NCBI RefSeq assembly: GCF_000281065.1
Contig: NZ_AKKK01000023.1
Location: 1-63,070, forward strand
Direction of reading: 5' to 3'
Length of the DNA stretch: 63,070 nt
Source: Arthrobacter sp. M2012083
GTDB lineage: Bacteria; Actinomycetota; Actinomycetes; Actinomycetales; Micrococcaceae
Shown here: one piece after another, positions 55,609 through 63,070 of the stretch
Numbering within the stretch: the stretch's first letter is position 1
How the letters are laid out: the number at the start of each line of letters is the position of its first letter
Translations under genes and position numbers: made by a program
The notes under the pieces: generated by a model
What the model saw: only the letters and a program-made list of their open reading frames with translations
Told to the model about the DNA's origin: nothing
Databases searched by the model: none

Positions 55609-56550
55609 ATGACAGAGAACGCAGCCGTGCCAGATATCCAAGCCCCGGCAACGGGACTCATCGCTTTCCTTGGCCTGGGCCATATGGGTGGTCCCATGGC
55701 GGCCAACCTGATCAAAGCCGGACACAATGTGATTGGCTATGACCCCGTGCCGGCGGCCGTCGAGGCAGCCCGGGCTCACGGAATTCCCATGGCATCGACG
55801 GCTCATGAGGCTGCTGCGGAAGCGGCCGTGGTGTTGACCATGCTGCCCAGCGGCAAGCATGTGCTGGATGCCTACCGCGGTGTGGACGGCCCCGGGCTGC
55901 TTTCTGTTGCGAAGCCGAACACCTTGTTCCTGGACTGTTCCACCATCAACGTGGACGAAGCCCGCGAGGCCGCCGTGATCGCCCTGGAAGCCGGTCACCG
56001 TTCTGTGGACGCCCCTGTTTCAGGCGGTGTGGTGGGGGCCGAAGCCGGCACCCTGACCTTCATGGTGGGCGCTTTGCCGGAGGACTTCGAGTCCGTGAAG
56101 CCCATTTTGGAACTCATGGGCAAAAGGATCGTCCACTGCGGAGACCATGGCGCCGGGCAAGCCGCCAAGGTTTGCAACAACATGATCCTGGGGGTGTCCA
56201 TGATCGCCGTTGCCGAAGCCTTCGTGCTCGGGGAGAAGCTAGGGCTCACGCACCAGGCATTGTTCGATGTCGCCTCCAACGCGTCCGGCCAGTGCTGGGC
56301 GCTGACCACCAACTGTCCCGTTCCCGGCCCCGTTCCCACCAGCCCCGCCAACCGCGACTACCAGCCCGGCTTTGCCGGTGCGTTGATGGCCAAGGACCTG
56401 CGCCTGGCTGTGAATGCGTTGGAAAGCACAGGCGTTGCAGCGGAAATGGGTCCTTTGGCCTCGCGTATCTACGACGCGTTTGCCGCTGGTGAAGGCGCTG
56501 GGAAGGACTTCTCGGGCATCATCACGGAGATCCGCGACAAGTCTGTGTGA
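55609..56550 (+). CDS. mmsB: 3-hydroxyisobutyrate dehydrogenase
   Basis: The 313-residue product belongs to the beta-hydroxyacid dehydrogenases. It has IAFLGLGHMGGPMAANLIKAGHNVIGYD near residue 17, TMLPSGKHVLDAY, FLDCSTINVDEAR near residue 105, DAPVSGGVVGAEAGTLTFMVGA near residue 125, and the catalytic Lys in GAGQAAKVCNNMILG near residue 183. It oxidises 3-hydroxyisobutyrate to methylmalonate semialdehyde, the substrate of MmsA. ATG at 55609 has GAAGGAG upstream and lies 11 bases after the hydrolase gene. The signature around NRDYQPGFAGALMAKDLRLA fits the HIBDH subgroup. Confidence 0.92.
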   Translation: MTENAAVPDIQAPATGLIAFLGLGHMGGPMAANLIKAGHNVIGYDPVPAAVEAARAHGIPMASTAHEAAAEAAVVLTMLPSGKHVLDAYRGVDGPGLLSVAKPNTLFLDCSTINVDEAREAAVIALEAGHRSVDAPVSGGVVGAEAGTLTFMVGALPEDFESVKPILELMGKRIVHCGDHGAGQAAKVCNNMILGVSMIAVAEAFVLGEKLGLTHQALFDVASNASGQCWALTTNCPVPGPVPTSPANRDYQPGFAGALMAKDLRLAVNALESTGVAAEMGPLASRIYDAFAAGEGAGKDFSGIITEIRDKSV

Positions 56551-56595
56551 GAGGTTGGAACTGAACTTATGACGAGCTTGGTGGAGAGGGAGAGC

Positions 56596-57375
56596 ATGAC
56601 TGAGCAGTACCGGAACATCGTGGTGGAACGTCGGGGACGGGTTGGCTTGGTGACGCTGAACCGGCCGGAGGCGTTGAATGCGTTGAATACAGCCCTCATG
56701 AACGAACTTGTGGACGCAGTCACTGCGATGGACACTGATCCCGAGATAGGCGCCGTGGTGATCACGGGATCCGCCAAAGCATTTGCTGCCGGTGCCGACA
56801 TCAAGGAAATGTCCTCCAACAGCTACATGGAGATGTATGCGGCGGACTGGTTCCGCCGTTGGGAGGACCTCACCCGCCTGCGCATCCCTGTTGTTGCTGC
56901 TGTGTCCGGTTTTGCCTTGGGTGGTGGCTGCGAACTGGCCATGATGGCCGACTTCATCATCGCGGGGGACAACGCCAAGTTCGGCCAGCCCGAGATCAAC
57001 CTCGGCGTCATCCCGGGAATGGGCGGCTCGCAGCGGTTGACCCGGGCTGTGGGCAAGGCGAAAGCCATGGACATGGTCCTCACTGGCCGGTTCATGGACG
57101 CCGACGAAGCCGAACGCTCCGGTTTGGTCTCGCGGGTGGTCCCTGCAGCCGAGGTGATCGATGAAGCACTCAAAGCTGCCGAAGTCATCGCATCCAAGTC
57201 CAAGCCCGCCGCGATGGTGGCAAAGGAAGCTGTGAACGCAGCCTTCGAGATGGGCCTGGCGCAGGGTGTCCTGTTTGAGCGCAGGGTGTTCCACTCGCTT
57301 TTCGCCACCGAGGATCAGAAGGAAGGCATGGCCGCGTTCAGCGAGAAGCGCCAACCGGAGTTCAAGCACCGGTAG
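56596..57375 (+). CDS. Enoyl-CoA hydratase
   Basis: The 259-residue product is a crotonase of standard length. Features are [36 protein letters not shown] near residue 65, [58 protein letters not shown] near residues 100-155, and the two catalytic Glu positions in GGCE and GQPEI. It hydrates methacrylyl-CoA or crotonyl-CoA. ATG at 56596 follows GAGAGGGAG, better than the ATG 9 codons upstream. It ends the valine operon and is convergent with the PfkB kinase gene with a 12-base gap. Confidence 0.9.
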   Translation: MTEQYRNIVVERRGRVGLVTLNRPEALNALNTALMNELVDAVTAMDTDPEIGAVVITGSAKAFAAGADIKEMSSNSYMEMYAADWFRRWEDLTRLRIPVVAAVSGFALGGGCELAMMADFIIAGDNAKFGQPEINLGVIPGMGGSQRLTRAVGKAKAMDMVLTGRFMDADEAERSGLVSRVVPAAEVIDEALKAAEVIASKSKPAAMVAKEAVNAAFEMGLAQGVLFERRVFHSLFATEDQKEGMAAFSEKRQPEFKHR

Positions 57376-57387
57376 CTCGGGAATGGG

Positions 57388-58344
57388 CTACCTGGCAACG
57401 AGCGGCAGCTGCATGAGTCCGTCCAGACCTATGTGAAGTTCGTCGGAGGTTGGAGGGTTGGCGCCGGGCCGGCTAACGGTGATCGCTGCGGCCACGGCTG
57501 CGGTCTGTCCGATGATCTCGAGGGCGGTTGGTGCGAACGCCTTTTCGGCTCTGGTCAACAGCTCAAAGATCAGGGCGCTCATGTATGAGTCACCGGCGCC
57601 GATGGTGTCTGCAACGGTGGTCTTAACTGATGGGATGTTGAGGCGTGCCGCGGACGTGGCGAGGAGCGCACCTTCAGCGCCCCGGGTGATCACGACCAGC
57701 CGAGCCCCCTGTTTGAGTAGCCGGGATGCTACGTCGTCCGGCGAAAGTGCGGGATACAGCCAATGAGCATCTTCGTCGCTGAGTTTGACGACGTCAGTAA
57801 GGGGGAGCAGGTCCTCGAAGGTCTTCTTTGCTTCGGCGTGGCTACCAAGGAGGGCCGGGCGGATGTTGGGGTCGTAGGTAATGAAGCAGGAGTCGTGGCA
57901 TTGTTCGAGGAGGGTGCGCACGGTAGTTGCTCCCGGGGCCAGGAACGCGGCGATGGAACCGGTATGGACCATTTTCGGAATCATGGCGGGCGCTACGGGA
58001 GCAAGTTCCCACAGAATGTCGAACTCGTAGCTGGCCGAACCGTCCGTTGCGAGCGTGGCGGTGGCGGTGGCGGTGCGGTTAAGGGACGTTGACCCGGGGA
58101 GTAGCTGGACGCCTGCGCTTTGGAGGTGGGTGGTGATCGCGGCTCCGTGTTCGTCCTTGCCAATCGCTGTGAGCAGCCCGGTCCTTACCCCGAGGCGCCC
58201 CAGGCCGTAGGCAACATTCGCGGGGGAACCGCCAGGGTAGCTGATGGTTCCTTCTCGGGTATTCACAGTGTCGACCAGGGCTTCGCCAATGACGAGAACG
58301 TCCAGGGGGTTTTGCGCGGAGGCATCCGGGTGAAGGTTGTGCAT
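57388..58344 (-). CDS. PfkB-family carbohydrate kinase (fructokinase-like)
   Basis: The 318-residue product is a ribokinase-fold kinase: VLVIGEALVDTVNTREGTISYPGGSPANVAYGLGRLGV near residue 15, TGLLTAIGKDEHG, ITYDPNIRPAL near residue 145, and the anion-hole/catalytic motif TIGAGDSYMSALIFELL near residue 255 with the catalytic Asp. It is 120 bases downstream of the ABC ATPase gene on the same strand. The neighbouring importer resembles the FrcBCA fructose system, so fructose is the likely substrate; ribose or another ketose cannot be excluded. No clear ribosome site precedes the ATG at 58344. Confidence 0.85.
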   Translation of the reverse strand: MHNLHPDASAQNPLDVLVIGEALVDTVNTREGTISYPGGSPANVAYGLGRLGVRTGLLTAIGKDEHGAAITTHLQSAGVQLLPGSTSLNRTATATATLATDGSASYEFDILWELAPVAPAMIPKMVHTGSIAAFLAPGATTVRTLLEQCHDSCFITYDPNIRPALLGSHAEAKKTFEDLLPLTDVVKLSDEDAHWLYPALSPDDVASRLLKQGARLVVITRGAEGALLATSAARLNIPSVKTTVADTIGAGDSYMSALIFELLTRAEKAFAPTALEIIGQTAAVAAAITVSRPGANPPTSDELHIGLDGLMQLPLVAR

Positions 58345-58389
58345 CTCGGTTCTTTCGTCGGGTTACCGCTGATACGGCGGAGGTATGGG

Positions 58390-58425
58390 TCCGTCCGCGG
58401 ACCTGTCGGCAGGTCCGCGGACGGA
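58390..58425 (-). terminator. Hairpin between ABC ATPase and kinase genes
   Basis: TCCGTCCGCGGACCT at 58390-58404 pairs perfectly with 58411-58425 around a 6-base loop, giving a 15-bp stem. It lies 40 bases after the ATPase stop on the minus strand, with no T-run. Confidence 0.65.
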
Positions 58426-58464
58426 GATTGGGGTTCCGAATGGACGGAAGGTCCGGCGTGCCAG

Positions 58465-59259
58465 TCAGGCTTTGGCCGCACCTGTCATGATGGCGACGGC
58501 GTCGGTCATGGTGTGGGACTGCGGGGTGATGGTCGCCGCGCATTTGCCCAGTCGCTGGATGTGGATGCGGTCTGCAACGTCGAACACGTGAGGCATGTTA
58601 TGGCTGATCAGGATGACCGGCAGGCCCCGGTCGCGGAGGTCCCGGACGAGCTGGAGCACCTGGTTGGATTCACGGACGCCCAGAGCGGCTGTCGGTTCGT
58701 CGAGAACCACCACCTTGGATCCGAAGGCCGCTGCGCGGGCCACGGCGACGGCTTGTCGCTGGCCGCCGGAAAGATTCTCAACCGGCACGGTGACGTCCTG
58801 CAGGGTGGAGATGCCCAGTCGGGTCAATTCTTCTTTGGCCTTCTTGCGCATGCCCTTGGTGTCGAGTATCCGGAACAAACTCCCCAACGGTCCGGGAAGG
58901 CGCTCTTCCCGGCCCAGGAACAGGTTCGAGGCGACATCGAGGGCCGGCGAAACGGCAAGGTTCTGGTAGACGGTTTCGATGCCGTGGACGCGGGCGTCCT
59001 GTGGCCGTTTGAAGTGCACCTGCTGTCCGGATACGAACAGTTCGCCGGTATCCGGAACTTCGGCACCGGTGAGGCATTTGATGAGAGTGGACTTGCCAGC
59101 GCCGTTGTCGCCGATAACGGCCAGAACTTCGCCGGGATAGAGGTCCAGGCTGACGCCGTCGAGACCGACGACCCGGCCGAAGGTCTTGACGAGGTTCCTG
59201 GCCTTGAGGATGGGCTCGCGGGTCTCGGTGCGGGGGGCTTCAAATTCTGTGGTGGTCAT
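58465..59259 (-). CDS. Sugar ABC transporter ATP-binding protein (FrcA-like)
   Basis: The 264-residue product has one ABC domain with Walker A VIGDNGAGKSTLIKCL near residue 45, the Q-loop in VYQNLAVSPAL, the signature LSGGQRQAVAVARAA near residue 150 and Walker B KVVVLDEPTAALG. Ribose-type RbsA proteins carry two such domains in about 500 residues; this single-domain form matches FrcA of fructose importers. ATG at 59259 follows GAAAGG and overlaps the permease stop by ATGA. It ends with a helical tail (SHTMTDAVAIMTGAAKA). It supplies energy for the permease and binding protein encoded upstream. Confidence 0.88.
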   Translation of the reverse strand: MTTTEFEAPRTETREPILKARNLVKTFGRVVGLDGVSLDLYPGEVLAVIGDNGAGKSTLIKCLTGAEVPDTGELFVSGQQVHFKRPQDARVHGIETVYQNLAVSPALDVASNLFLGREERLPGPLGSLFRILDTKGMRKKAKEELTRLGISTLQDVTVPVENLSGGQRQAVAVARAAAFGSKVVVLDEPTAALGVRESNQVLQLVRDLRDRGLPVILISHNMPHVFDVADRIHIQRLGKCAATITPQSHTMTDAVAIMTGAAKA

Positions 59260-60326
59260 GACTTGACCTTTCGGATCCATTGATCGACGGACACGGCGAT
59301 GATGATCAAGATGCCCACCGCGAGTGTCTGATAAAGCACGTCCAGGCCGGCGAGGGACAGGCCGTTGCGGAAGACACCAACGATCAGCGCTCCGAGCAGC
59401 GAACCCCAGATCGAGCCGCGGCCGCCGAAGAGGCTGGTGCCGCCAATCACGACGGCGGTGATGGAGTCCAGGTTCAGGTCGACGCCGGCATTAGGGCTGG
59501 CGGCGTTGGTACGCCCGATCTGGATCCATGCGCCAATGGCGAGGACCGCACCGGCGGCAAGGTAGACGCTCATCAGGACCCGGTTGACGGGAATGCCGGC
59601 CAGGCGGGCTGCTTCCTTGTCATCGCCGACCGCGTAGACGTGCCGGCCCCAGGCGGTCTTGCCCAGAATGAACGCCACGGCCACGTAGAGGAGGAGCATC
59701 ATGACCACGCCGGTGGAGATCCGGACGGGTCCGATCGGGAATGTGCTTCCCAGCCAGGTGAGCATGTCCGGCATCGCGGAGCCACGCACGGTGCTTCCGC
59801 CGGAGTAAAGCAGCGTCAAGGCGATAAAAATGTTCAACGTTCCCAGCGTGACGATGAATGGCGGGAGCCGGAACCTTGTCACAAGGAATCCGTTCAGAGC
59901 CCCGGATCCAAGTCCGACCGCGAGACCGGCAAGCAGCGCAATGGGCCCTGGAATGCCGTTGCTGACCGCGAGCTGGGCGATCACCATCGAGGACAAGATC
60001 ATGACCGCGCCTACGGAGAGGTCAATTCCGGCAGTCAGAATGATCAGCGTCTGGGCGATGGCCAGTGTACCCACCATGGCAACCTGTTGAGTGATCAAGG
60101 ACAGGTTCTCAACACGCAGGAAACGGTCGTTGAGGAGCCCGAAGACCACCACGGCGATCAGCAGAACAATGGCCGGACTGAGGGCCGGGTATCGGTGAAG
60201 GATGTTGCGGATTCTGCTGAGGGGGGTCTGGCGGTCGAGGAATTCCTCGGCCAAGTCAGCATGCCCGGCGCTCGGAGGGCCGGCGGTCTGTTGCTGGGTC
60301 ACTTTAGGTTGCTCCTGAACTTCCAT
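59256..60326 (-). CDS. Sugar ABC transporter permease (FrcC/RbsC type)
   Basis: The 356-residue product has a polar N-terminus of about 45 residues and eight to ten membrane segments, including QTLIILTAGIDLSVGAVMILSSM near residue 90, GLGSGALNGFLVTRFRLPPFIVTLGTLNIF near residue 135 and AVVIGGTSLFGGRGSIWGSLLGALIVG near residue 290. These are hallmarks of the RbsC/FrcC family. The ATG at 60326 lacks a clear site, while a GTG 8 codons later (60302) is preceded by AGGAG, so the start may be there. It overlaps the ATPase gene downstream and is separated from the binding-protein gene by a hairpin. Confidence 0.87.
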   Translation of the reverse strand: MEVQEQPKVTQQQTAGPPSAGHADLAEEFLDRQTPLSRIRNILHRYPALSPAIVLLIAVVVFGLLNDRFLRVENLSLITQQVAMVGTLAIAQTLIILTAGIDLSVGAVMILSSMVIAQLAVSNGIPGPIALLAGLAVGLGSGALNGFLVTRFRLPPFIVTLGTLNIFIALTLLYSGGSTVRGSAMPDMLTWLGSTFPIGPVRISTGVVMMLLLYVAVAFILGKTAWGRHVYAVGDDKEAARLAGIPVNRVLMSVYLAAGAVLAIGAWIQIGRTNAASPNAGVDLNLDSITAVVIGGTSLFGGRGSIWGSLLGALIVGVFRNGLSLAGLDVLYQTLAVGILIIIAVSVDQWIRKVKS

Positions 60327-60343
60327 GTTCTGTAACTGCTGGT

Positions 60344-60379
60344 ACGCGGGGAGACGCTACTTGGCTCGTCTCCCCGCGT
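60344..60379 (-). terminator. Intercistronic hairpin after fructose-type binding protein gene
   Basis: ACGCGGGGAGACG at 60344-60356 pairs perfectly with 60367-60379 around a 10-base loop. It lies between the binding-protein and permease genes and probably raises the relative level of the binding-protein message. Confidence 0.65.
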
Positions 60380-60391
60380 TCTATGAGGTTC

Positions 60392-61504
60392 TTACTTGCC
60401 CCAGCAGACCTGGGATGCCTCGGTAGTGGTGATGCTCTTCACGCCGTCGACGGGCTTGTCGGTGACGAGTTCCACGCCCGTGTTGAAGAAGTCCAGGCCC
60501 TCAGAGTTGGCAGGCTTTTTGCCGGTCTTAGCCAGCTCAACGATGGCTTTGACGCCCATCTCGGCCATTTTGACCGGGTACTGCTGTGCGGTTGCGCCGA
60601 TCACACCGGACTTGACGTTGTTCACACCTGTGCAGCCGCCGTCAACGGAGACGATCAGAACGTCCTTTTCCTTGCCAGCGGACTTCAAAGCCTCGAAGGC
60701 ACCTGCGGCAGCAGGCTCATTGATCGTGTAGACAACGTTGACATTGGGGTTCTTGGCCAGCAAGGTCTCCATCGCGGTACGTCCACCGTCTTCGGCTCCC
60801 TGGGAAGCCTGGCTGCCGACGATTTCGTAGTCGCCGCCCTTGCCGCCGGTGTACGTTCCCGTCTTGGCTTCGTCGCCGTTCTTCTTCTTATCCGCGGTGT
60901 CGATGCCGAGGCCGGTCAGGAAGCCTTGGTCGCGGTTGTAGTCCACGGAGACCACCTTGTCGTCAAAGAGGTCAATGAGGGCGATGACGGCCTTCTTGCC
61001 TGCCAGTTGCTGAGCGGTCCACTTGCCAATGAGCTCTCCGGCATTGAAGTTGTCGGTGGCGAACGTGATGTCAGCGGCGTCGGCCGGGTCCGGCGGCGTG
61101 TCCAGTGCAATGACGAACAACCCAGCATCCTTCGCCTTCTTCAGGGCATCCACCACCGAGGGACCGTTTGGGGTGATCAGAATGCCCTTGTCACCCTTGG
61201 AAATTGCATTCTCAATGGCTTGGATCTGGGTGTCCTCGTCACCGTCGGCCTTGCCGGCCGCAAGCTTAAGGTCGACGCCGTCCGTCTCGGCGGCCTTCTT
61301 GGCGCCATCCTGCATGGATACGAAGAACGGGTTTGAGGTGGTCTTTACGATCAGCGAAACACCGATCTTCTCGTCGGTGCCTCCGCTGGATGAAGGGGTG
61401 GAGCTGCCTCCGCAGGCTGTCAGGCTAAGTGCGCCGAGCGTCAGGACTGCACCGGCGGCGAGAAAGCGGGTCCGGGCGGACCGCGTAACTTTGGAACTCA
61501 ACAT
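60392..61504 (-). CDS. Sugar ABC transporter substrate-binding lipoprotein (FrcB/RbsB type)
   Basis: The 370-residue product has a lipobox (LSLTAC near residue 31), a Ser/Gly linker and a type I periplasmic-binding fold. Typical segments are GVSLIVKTTSNPFFVSMQDGAKKAA, ISKGDKGILITPNGPSVVDALKKAKDAGLFVIALDTP, and DVLIVSVDGGCTGVNNVKSGVIGATAQQYPVKMAEMGV. The segment with DLFDDKVVSVDYNRDQGFLTGLG is characteristic of fructose-type members. ATG at 61504 follows CAGGAG. A perfect 16-bp palindrome lies 44 bases upstream, between it and the divergent LacI gene. It is the first gene of the importer-kinase operon. Confidence 0.88.
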   Translation of the reverse strand: MLSSKVTRSARTRFLAAGAVLTLGALSLTACGGSSTPSSSGGTDEKIGVSLIVKTTSNPFFVSMQDGAKKAAETDGVDLKLAAGKADGDEDTQIQAIENAISKGDKGILITPNGPSVVDALKKAKDAGLFVIALDTPPDPADAADITFATDNFNAGELIGKWTAQQLAGKKAVIALIDLFDDKVVSVDYNRDQGFLTGLGIDTADKKKNGDEAKTGTYTGGKGGDYEIVGSQASQGAEDGGRTAMETLLAKNPNVNVVYTINEPAAAGAFEALKSAGKEKDVLIVSVDGGCTGVNNVKSGVIGATAQQYPVKMAEMGVKAIVELAKTGKKPANSEGLDFFNTGVELVTDKPVDGVKSITTTEASQVCWGK

Positions 61505-61548
61505 TGAAACTCCTGTTTTTGTGGCTGTTGGCGGCGCATTTTCTGCGG

Positions 61549-61564
61549 CTGACAACGTTGTCAG
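61549..61564. promoter_or_regulatory. Perfect LacI-type operator of the fructose importer
   Basis: CTGACAACGTTGTCAG is a 16-base perfect palindrome with the AACGTT core common for LacI-family operators. It lies in the 122-base gap between the binding-protein gene and the divergent LacI gene and can control both. Confidence 0.8.
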
Positions 61565-61626
61565 GTAACATGTAAGCAAGCTCACACGGTAGAGTCAAGT
61601 ATTAAATCGAGGTGAGGAGCAGCAAG

Positions 61627-62679
61627 TTGACAACGGTGTCTAATCGTTACCAGTCCGACTCCGGACGCAAGCGCCCGACGATGAAGAATGTGGCCGATCT
61701 CGCGGGGGTTGGGATCAAAACAGTCTCCAGAGTGGTCAACGACGAGCCGGGGGTCTCAGAGGCGACCCGCCAGCGGGTAATGCGGGCGACGGAGCAGCTG
61801 CAGTACCAACTGGACATCACAGCGGGCAGCCTGAAGCGTTCCGGACGCAAGACCCAGTCCATCGGCCTGCTGCTGCCGAGCGTATCCAACCCGTTCAGCG
61901 GCGAGATCCACAGGGCCATGGAAGATGCCTTGGCTGTGCGCGGAATTGCCGTCTTCGCGGCAAGCCTGGATGACGATCCTGATCGGGAGAGGAAGCTGAT
62001 CTCGGCTTTCCTGGGCCGTCGGGTCGACGGGCTTGTGCTGACTACCATCGCCAAGAGCCAGGCCTACATGATCCCGGAGCATTCCCGCGATCTGCCGCTG
62101 GTGTTCATTGACCGTGAGCCTGCAGGTATTGAGGCTGACGCGGTAGTTACTGACAATGAAGTTGGCGCGGCAAAGGCGGCAGCCCATCTGATCCAGCACG
62201 GACATACCAGGCTGGCTTACCTTGGCGACCGAACGGATATTCAGACAGCCGGGAGGCGTCGGGCAGGATTCCTGGGCGCCGTCGAACGAGCAGGCATCTC
62301 CACCTCCGGCGTCGTTGTTCGTGAGAACCTGCATGATGAAGAAACCGCATTTCGTGCGGCGCACGAGTTGCTCACCTCAGAGAACCCGCCGACCGCAATT
62401 TTCTCCAGTCAAAACTTGGTGACCTTTGGCGCCATGCGGGCACTGAAAGCCCTTGGGCTGCACCACAGGATTGCCCTCATTGGATTTGATGATTTCACCC
62501 TGGCCGACATGATGGACCCCGGGATCACTGTGATCGCCCAGCACCCTGAGCGCATCGGCAAGCTTGCGGCTGAGAGGATCCTTGCAAGGATCGATGGTGA
62601 TCAGAGCCCTGCCCAAACGTATGTCATCCCAACTGAACTGATACAGCGTGGTTCCGGTGAAATCCGCATCCCGAGCTAA
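61627..62679 (+). CDS. LacI-family regulator of the fructose-type importer
   Basis: The 350-residue product has a LacI helix-turn-helix near residue 20 (PTMKNVADLAGVGIKTVSRVVNDEPGVSEATRQRV), a hinge with GSLKRSGRKTQSIGLLLP, and an effector domain with SNPFSGEIHRAMEDAL, VFIDREPAGIEADAVVTDN and LIGFDDFTLADMMDPGITVIAQHP. TTG at 61627 is chosen because GAGGAG lies 7 bases upstream; the GTG at 61612 overlaps this site. It is divergent from the importer and most likely represses it through the perfect palindrome at 61549-61564. The effector is probably the imported sugar or its phosphate. Confidence 0.87.
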   Translation: MTTVSNRYQSDSGRKRPTMKNVADLAGVGIKTVSRVVNDEPGVSEATRQRVMRATEQLQYQLDITAGSLKRSGRKTQSIGLLLPSVSNPFSGEIHRAMEDALAVRGIAVFAASLDDDPDRERKLISAFLGRRVDGLVLTTIAKSQAYMIPEHSRDLPLVFIDREPAGIEADAVVTDNEVGAAKAAAHLIQHGHTRLAYLGDRTDIQTAGRRRAGFLGAVERAGISTSGVVVRENLHDEETAFRAAHELLTSENPPTAIFSSQNLVTFGAMRALKALGLHHRIALIGFDDFTLADMMDPGITVIAQHPERIGKLAAERILARIDGDQSPAQTYVIPTELIQRGSGEIRIPS

Positions 62680-62729
62680 TGCGAACAGATGAAAGAGCAA
62701 TCCGAAACCTCCCGAGCAAAGGACCGGCT

Positions 62730-63029
62730 ATGACCAAAACACTGTATGCGGAGTTCACCGTCAAGGAAGGCAGTGAAACCCGCGTCGCGGAAATGATGGC
62801 AACCCTTACAAGGCATGTCCGTAACGAACCGGGGAACGTGATGTTCCTGCCCTACACGCGGGAAGCCAACCCGCGGGAGTACTTTGTCTTTGAGGTCTAC
62901 CGGGACGAGCAAGCCTTCCAGGAGCACATCGCCGCCGACTACGGCAGGGAGTTCAATGCGGAACTCGCCGAACACATAGAAGGCGAAGGATCGATCCTGA
63001 CCTGGCTGCAACCACTGATACAGCAGTAA
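62730..63029 (+). CDS. Antibiotic biosynthesis monooxygenase (ABM) domain protein
   Basis: The 99-residue product has the dimeric alpha/beta barrel ABM pattern: LYAEFTVKEGSETRVAEMMATLTRHVRNEPGNVMFLPYTREANPREYFVFEVYRDEQAFQEH, with a C-terminal helix and strand. Small ABM proteins include quinol monooxygenases and haem-degrading or unknown enzymes; no catalytic residues decide this here. ATG at 62730 has AAAGGA upstream. It lies 51 bases after the LacI stop on the same strand and may be cotranscribed with it. A hairpin follows. Confidence 0.8.
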   Translation: MTKTLYAEFTVKEGSETRVAEMMATLTRHVRNEPGNVMFLPYTREANPREYFVFEVYRDEQAFQEHIAADYGREFNAELAEHIEGEGSILTWLQPLIQQ

Positions 63030-63040
63030 AAGCAAAGGTA

Positions 63041-63066
63041 CGGCGGCTGGCGAAAGCCGGCCGCCG
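63041..63066 (+). terminator. Hairpin terminator after ABM gene
   Basis: CGGCGGCTGGC and GCCGGCCGCCG pair over 11 bp with one G-T pair and close a GAAA tetraloop, 12 bases after the stop. Any T-run lies beyond the window edge. Confidence 0.65.
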
Positions 63067-63070
63067 GACC

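Overview
The window is high-GC DNA with leaderless or Shine-Dalgarno-led genes, GTG/TTG starts, translationally coupled operons, actinobacterial lipoproteins and a SigK/RskA pair. The gene content points to a soil actinobacterium of the Arthrobacter/Paenarthrobacter group. The dimethylglycine oxidase encoded here has exactly 830 residues and carries His48, His225 and Tyr259 at the positions I recall for the Arthrobacter globiformis enzyme. No rRNA, tRNA, CRISPR array, insertion sequence or prophage was seen.

Layout. 1-2.3 kb: surface/lipoprotein genes (partial PKD protein, DUF6318-type lipoprotein, orphan lipoprotein). 2.3-4.6 kb: a five-gene, translationally coupled Asp23/Gls24-AmaP-like envelope cluster. 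4.7-7.7 kb: DUF4397 surface protein, class F sortase lipoprotein, ECF sigma factor (SigK-like) and its anti-sigma factor. 7.8-9 kb: AlkD-like repair protein and a small XRE regulator. 9.1-13.7 kb: alpha-glucoside-type ABC importer with a LacI regulator. 13.7-19.5 kb: conserved hypothetical, XthA, HdeD-like protein, a NarL-type two-component system divergent from an HbpS/GlcG-like secreted protein and an ankyrin lipoprotein (HbpS-SenS-SenR-like). 19.5-23.1 kb: thiolase plus CoA-transferase subunits with a divergent IclR regulator. 23.1-24.7 kb: GNAT acetyltransferase and an MPT83-like fasciclin lipoprotein.

24.7-48.0 kb is the core of interest: a glycine-betaine and one-carbon island. It holds a BCCT osmolyte transporter with a 62-residue companion protein, an IclR regulator, FdhD, MoeA, glutathione-independent formaldehyde dehydrogenase, a molybdopterin formate-dehydrogenase-like enzyme, FolD, FchA, dimethylglycine oxidase and PurU, all on the minus strand. 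These are followed by a divergent GntR/FCD regulator, a lone PdxS, a LysR regulator, a Rieske monooxygenase plus reductase (GbcAB type), a hybrid kinase-like/LuxR regulator, and HxlB/HxlA of the ribulose monophosphate pathway. Read together: betaine is imported and demethylated (GbcAB), then dimethylglycine is oxidised with transfer of the C1 unit to tetrahydrofolate (DmgO). The C1 unit is burned to formate and CO2 (FolD, FchA, PurU, formate dehydrogenase with FdhD/MoeA support). Free formaldehyde is caught by FdhA or by HxlAB. A palindromic motif close to TGATATATCA recurs in front of the transporter, fdhA, purU/gntR and pdxS and is the best candidate for a shared operator.

48-57.4 kb: amylo-alpha-1,6-glucosidase, a small winged-helix-like protein, photolyase, a membrane protein, and a valine-catabolism operon (MmsA, HIBYL-CoA hydrolase, MmsB, enoyl-CoA hydratase). 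57.4-63 kb: a fructose/ribose-type ABC importer with a PfkB kinase, a divergent LacI regulator with a perfect 16-bp operator, and an ABM-domain protein.

Assignments rest on reading translations and motifs by eye. No searches were run.
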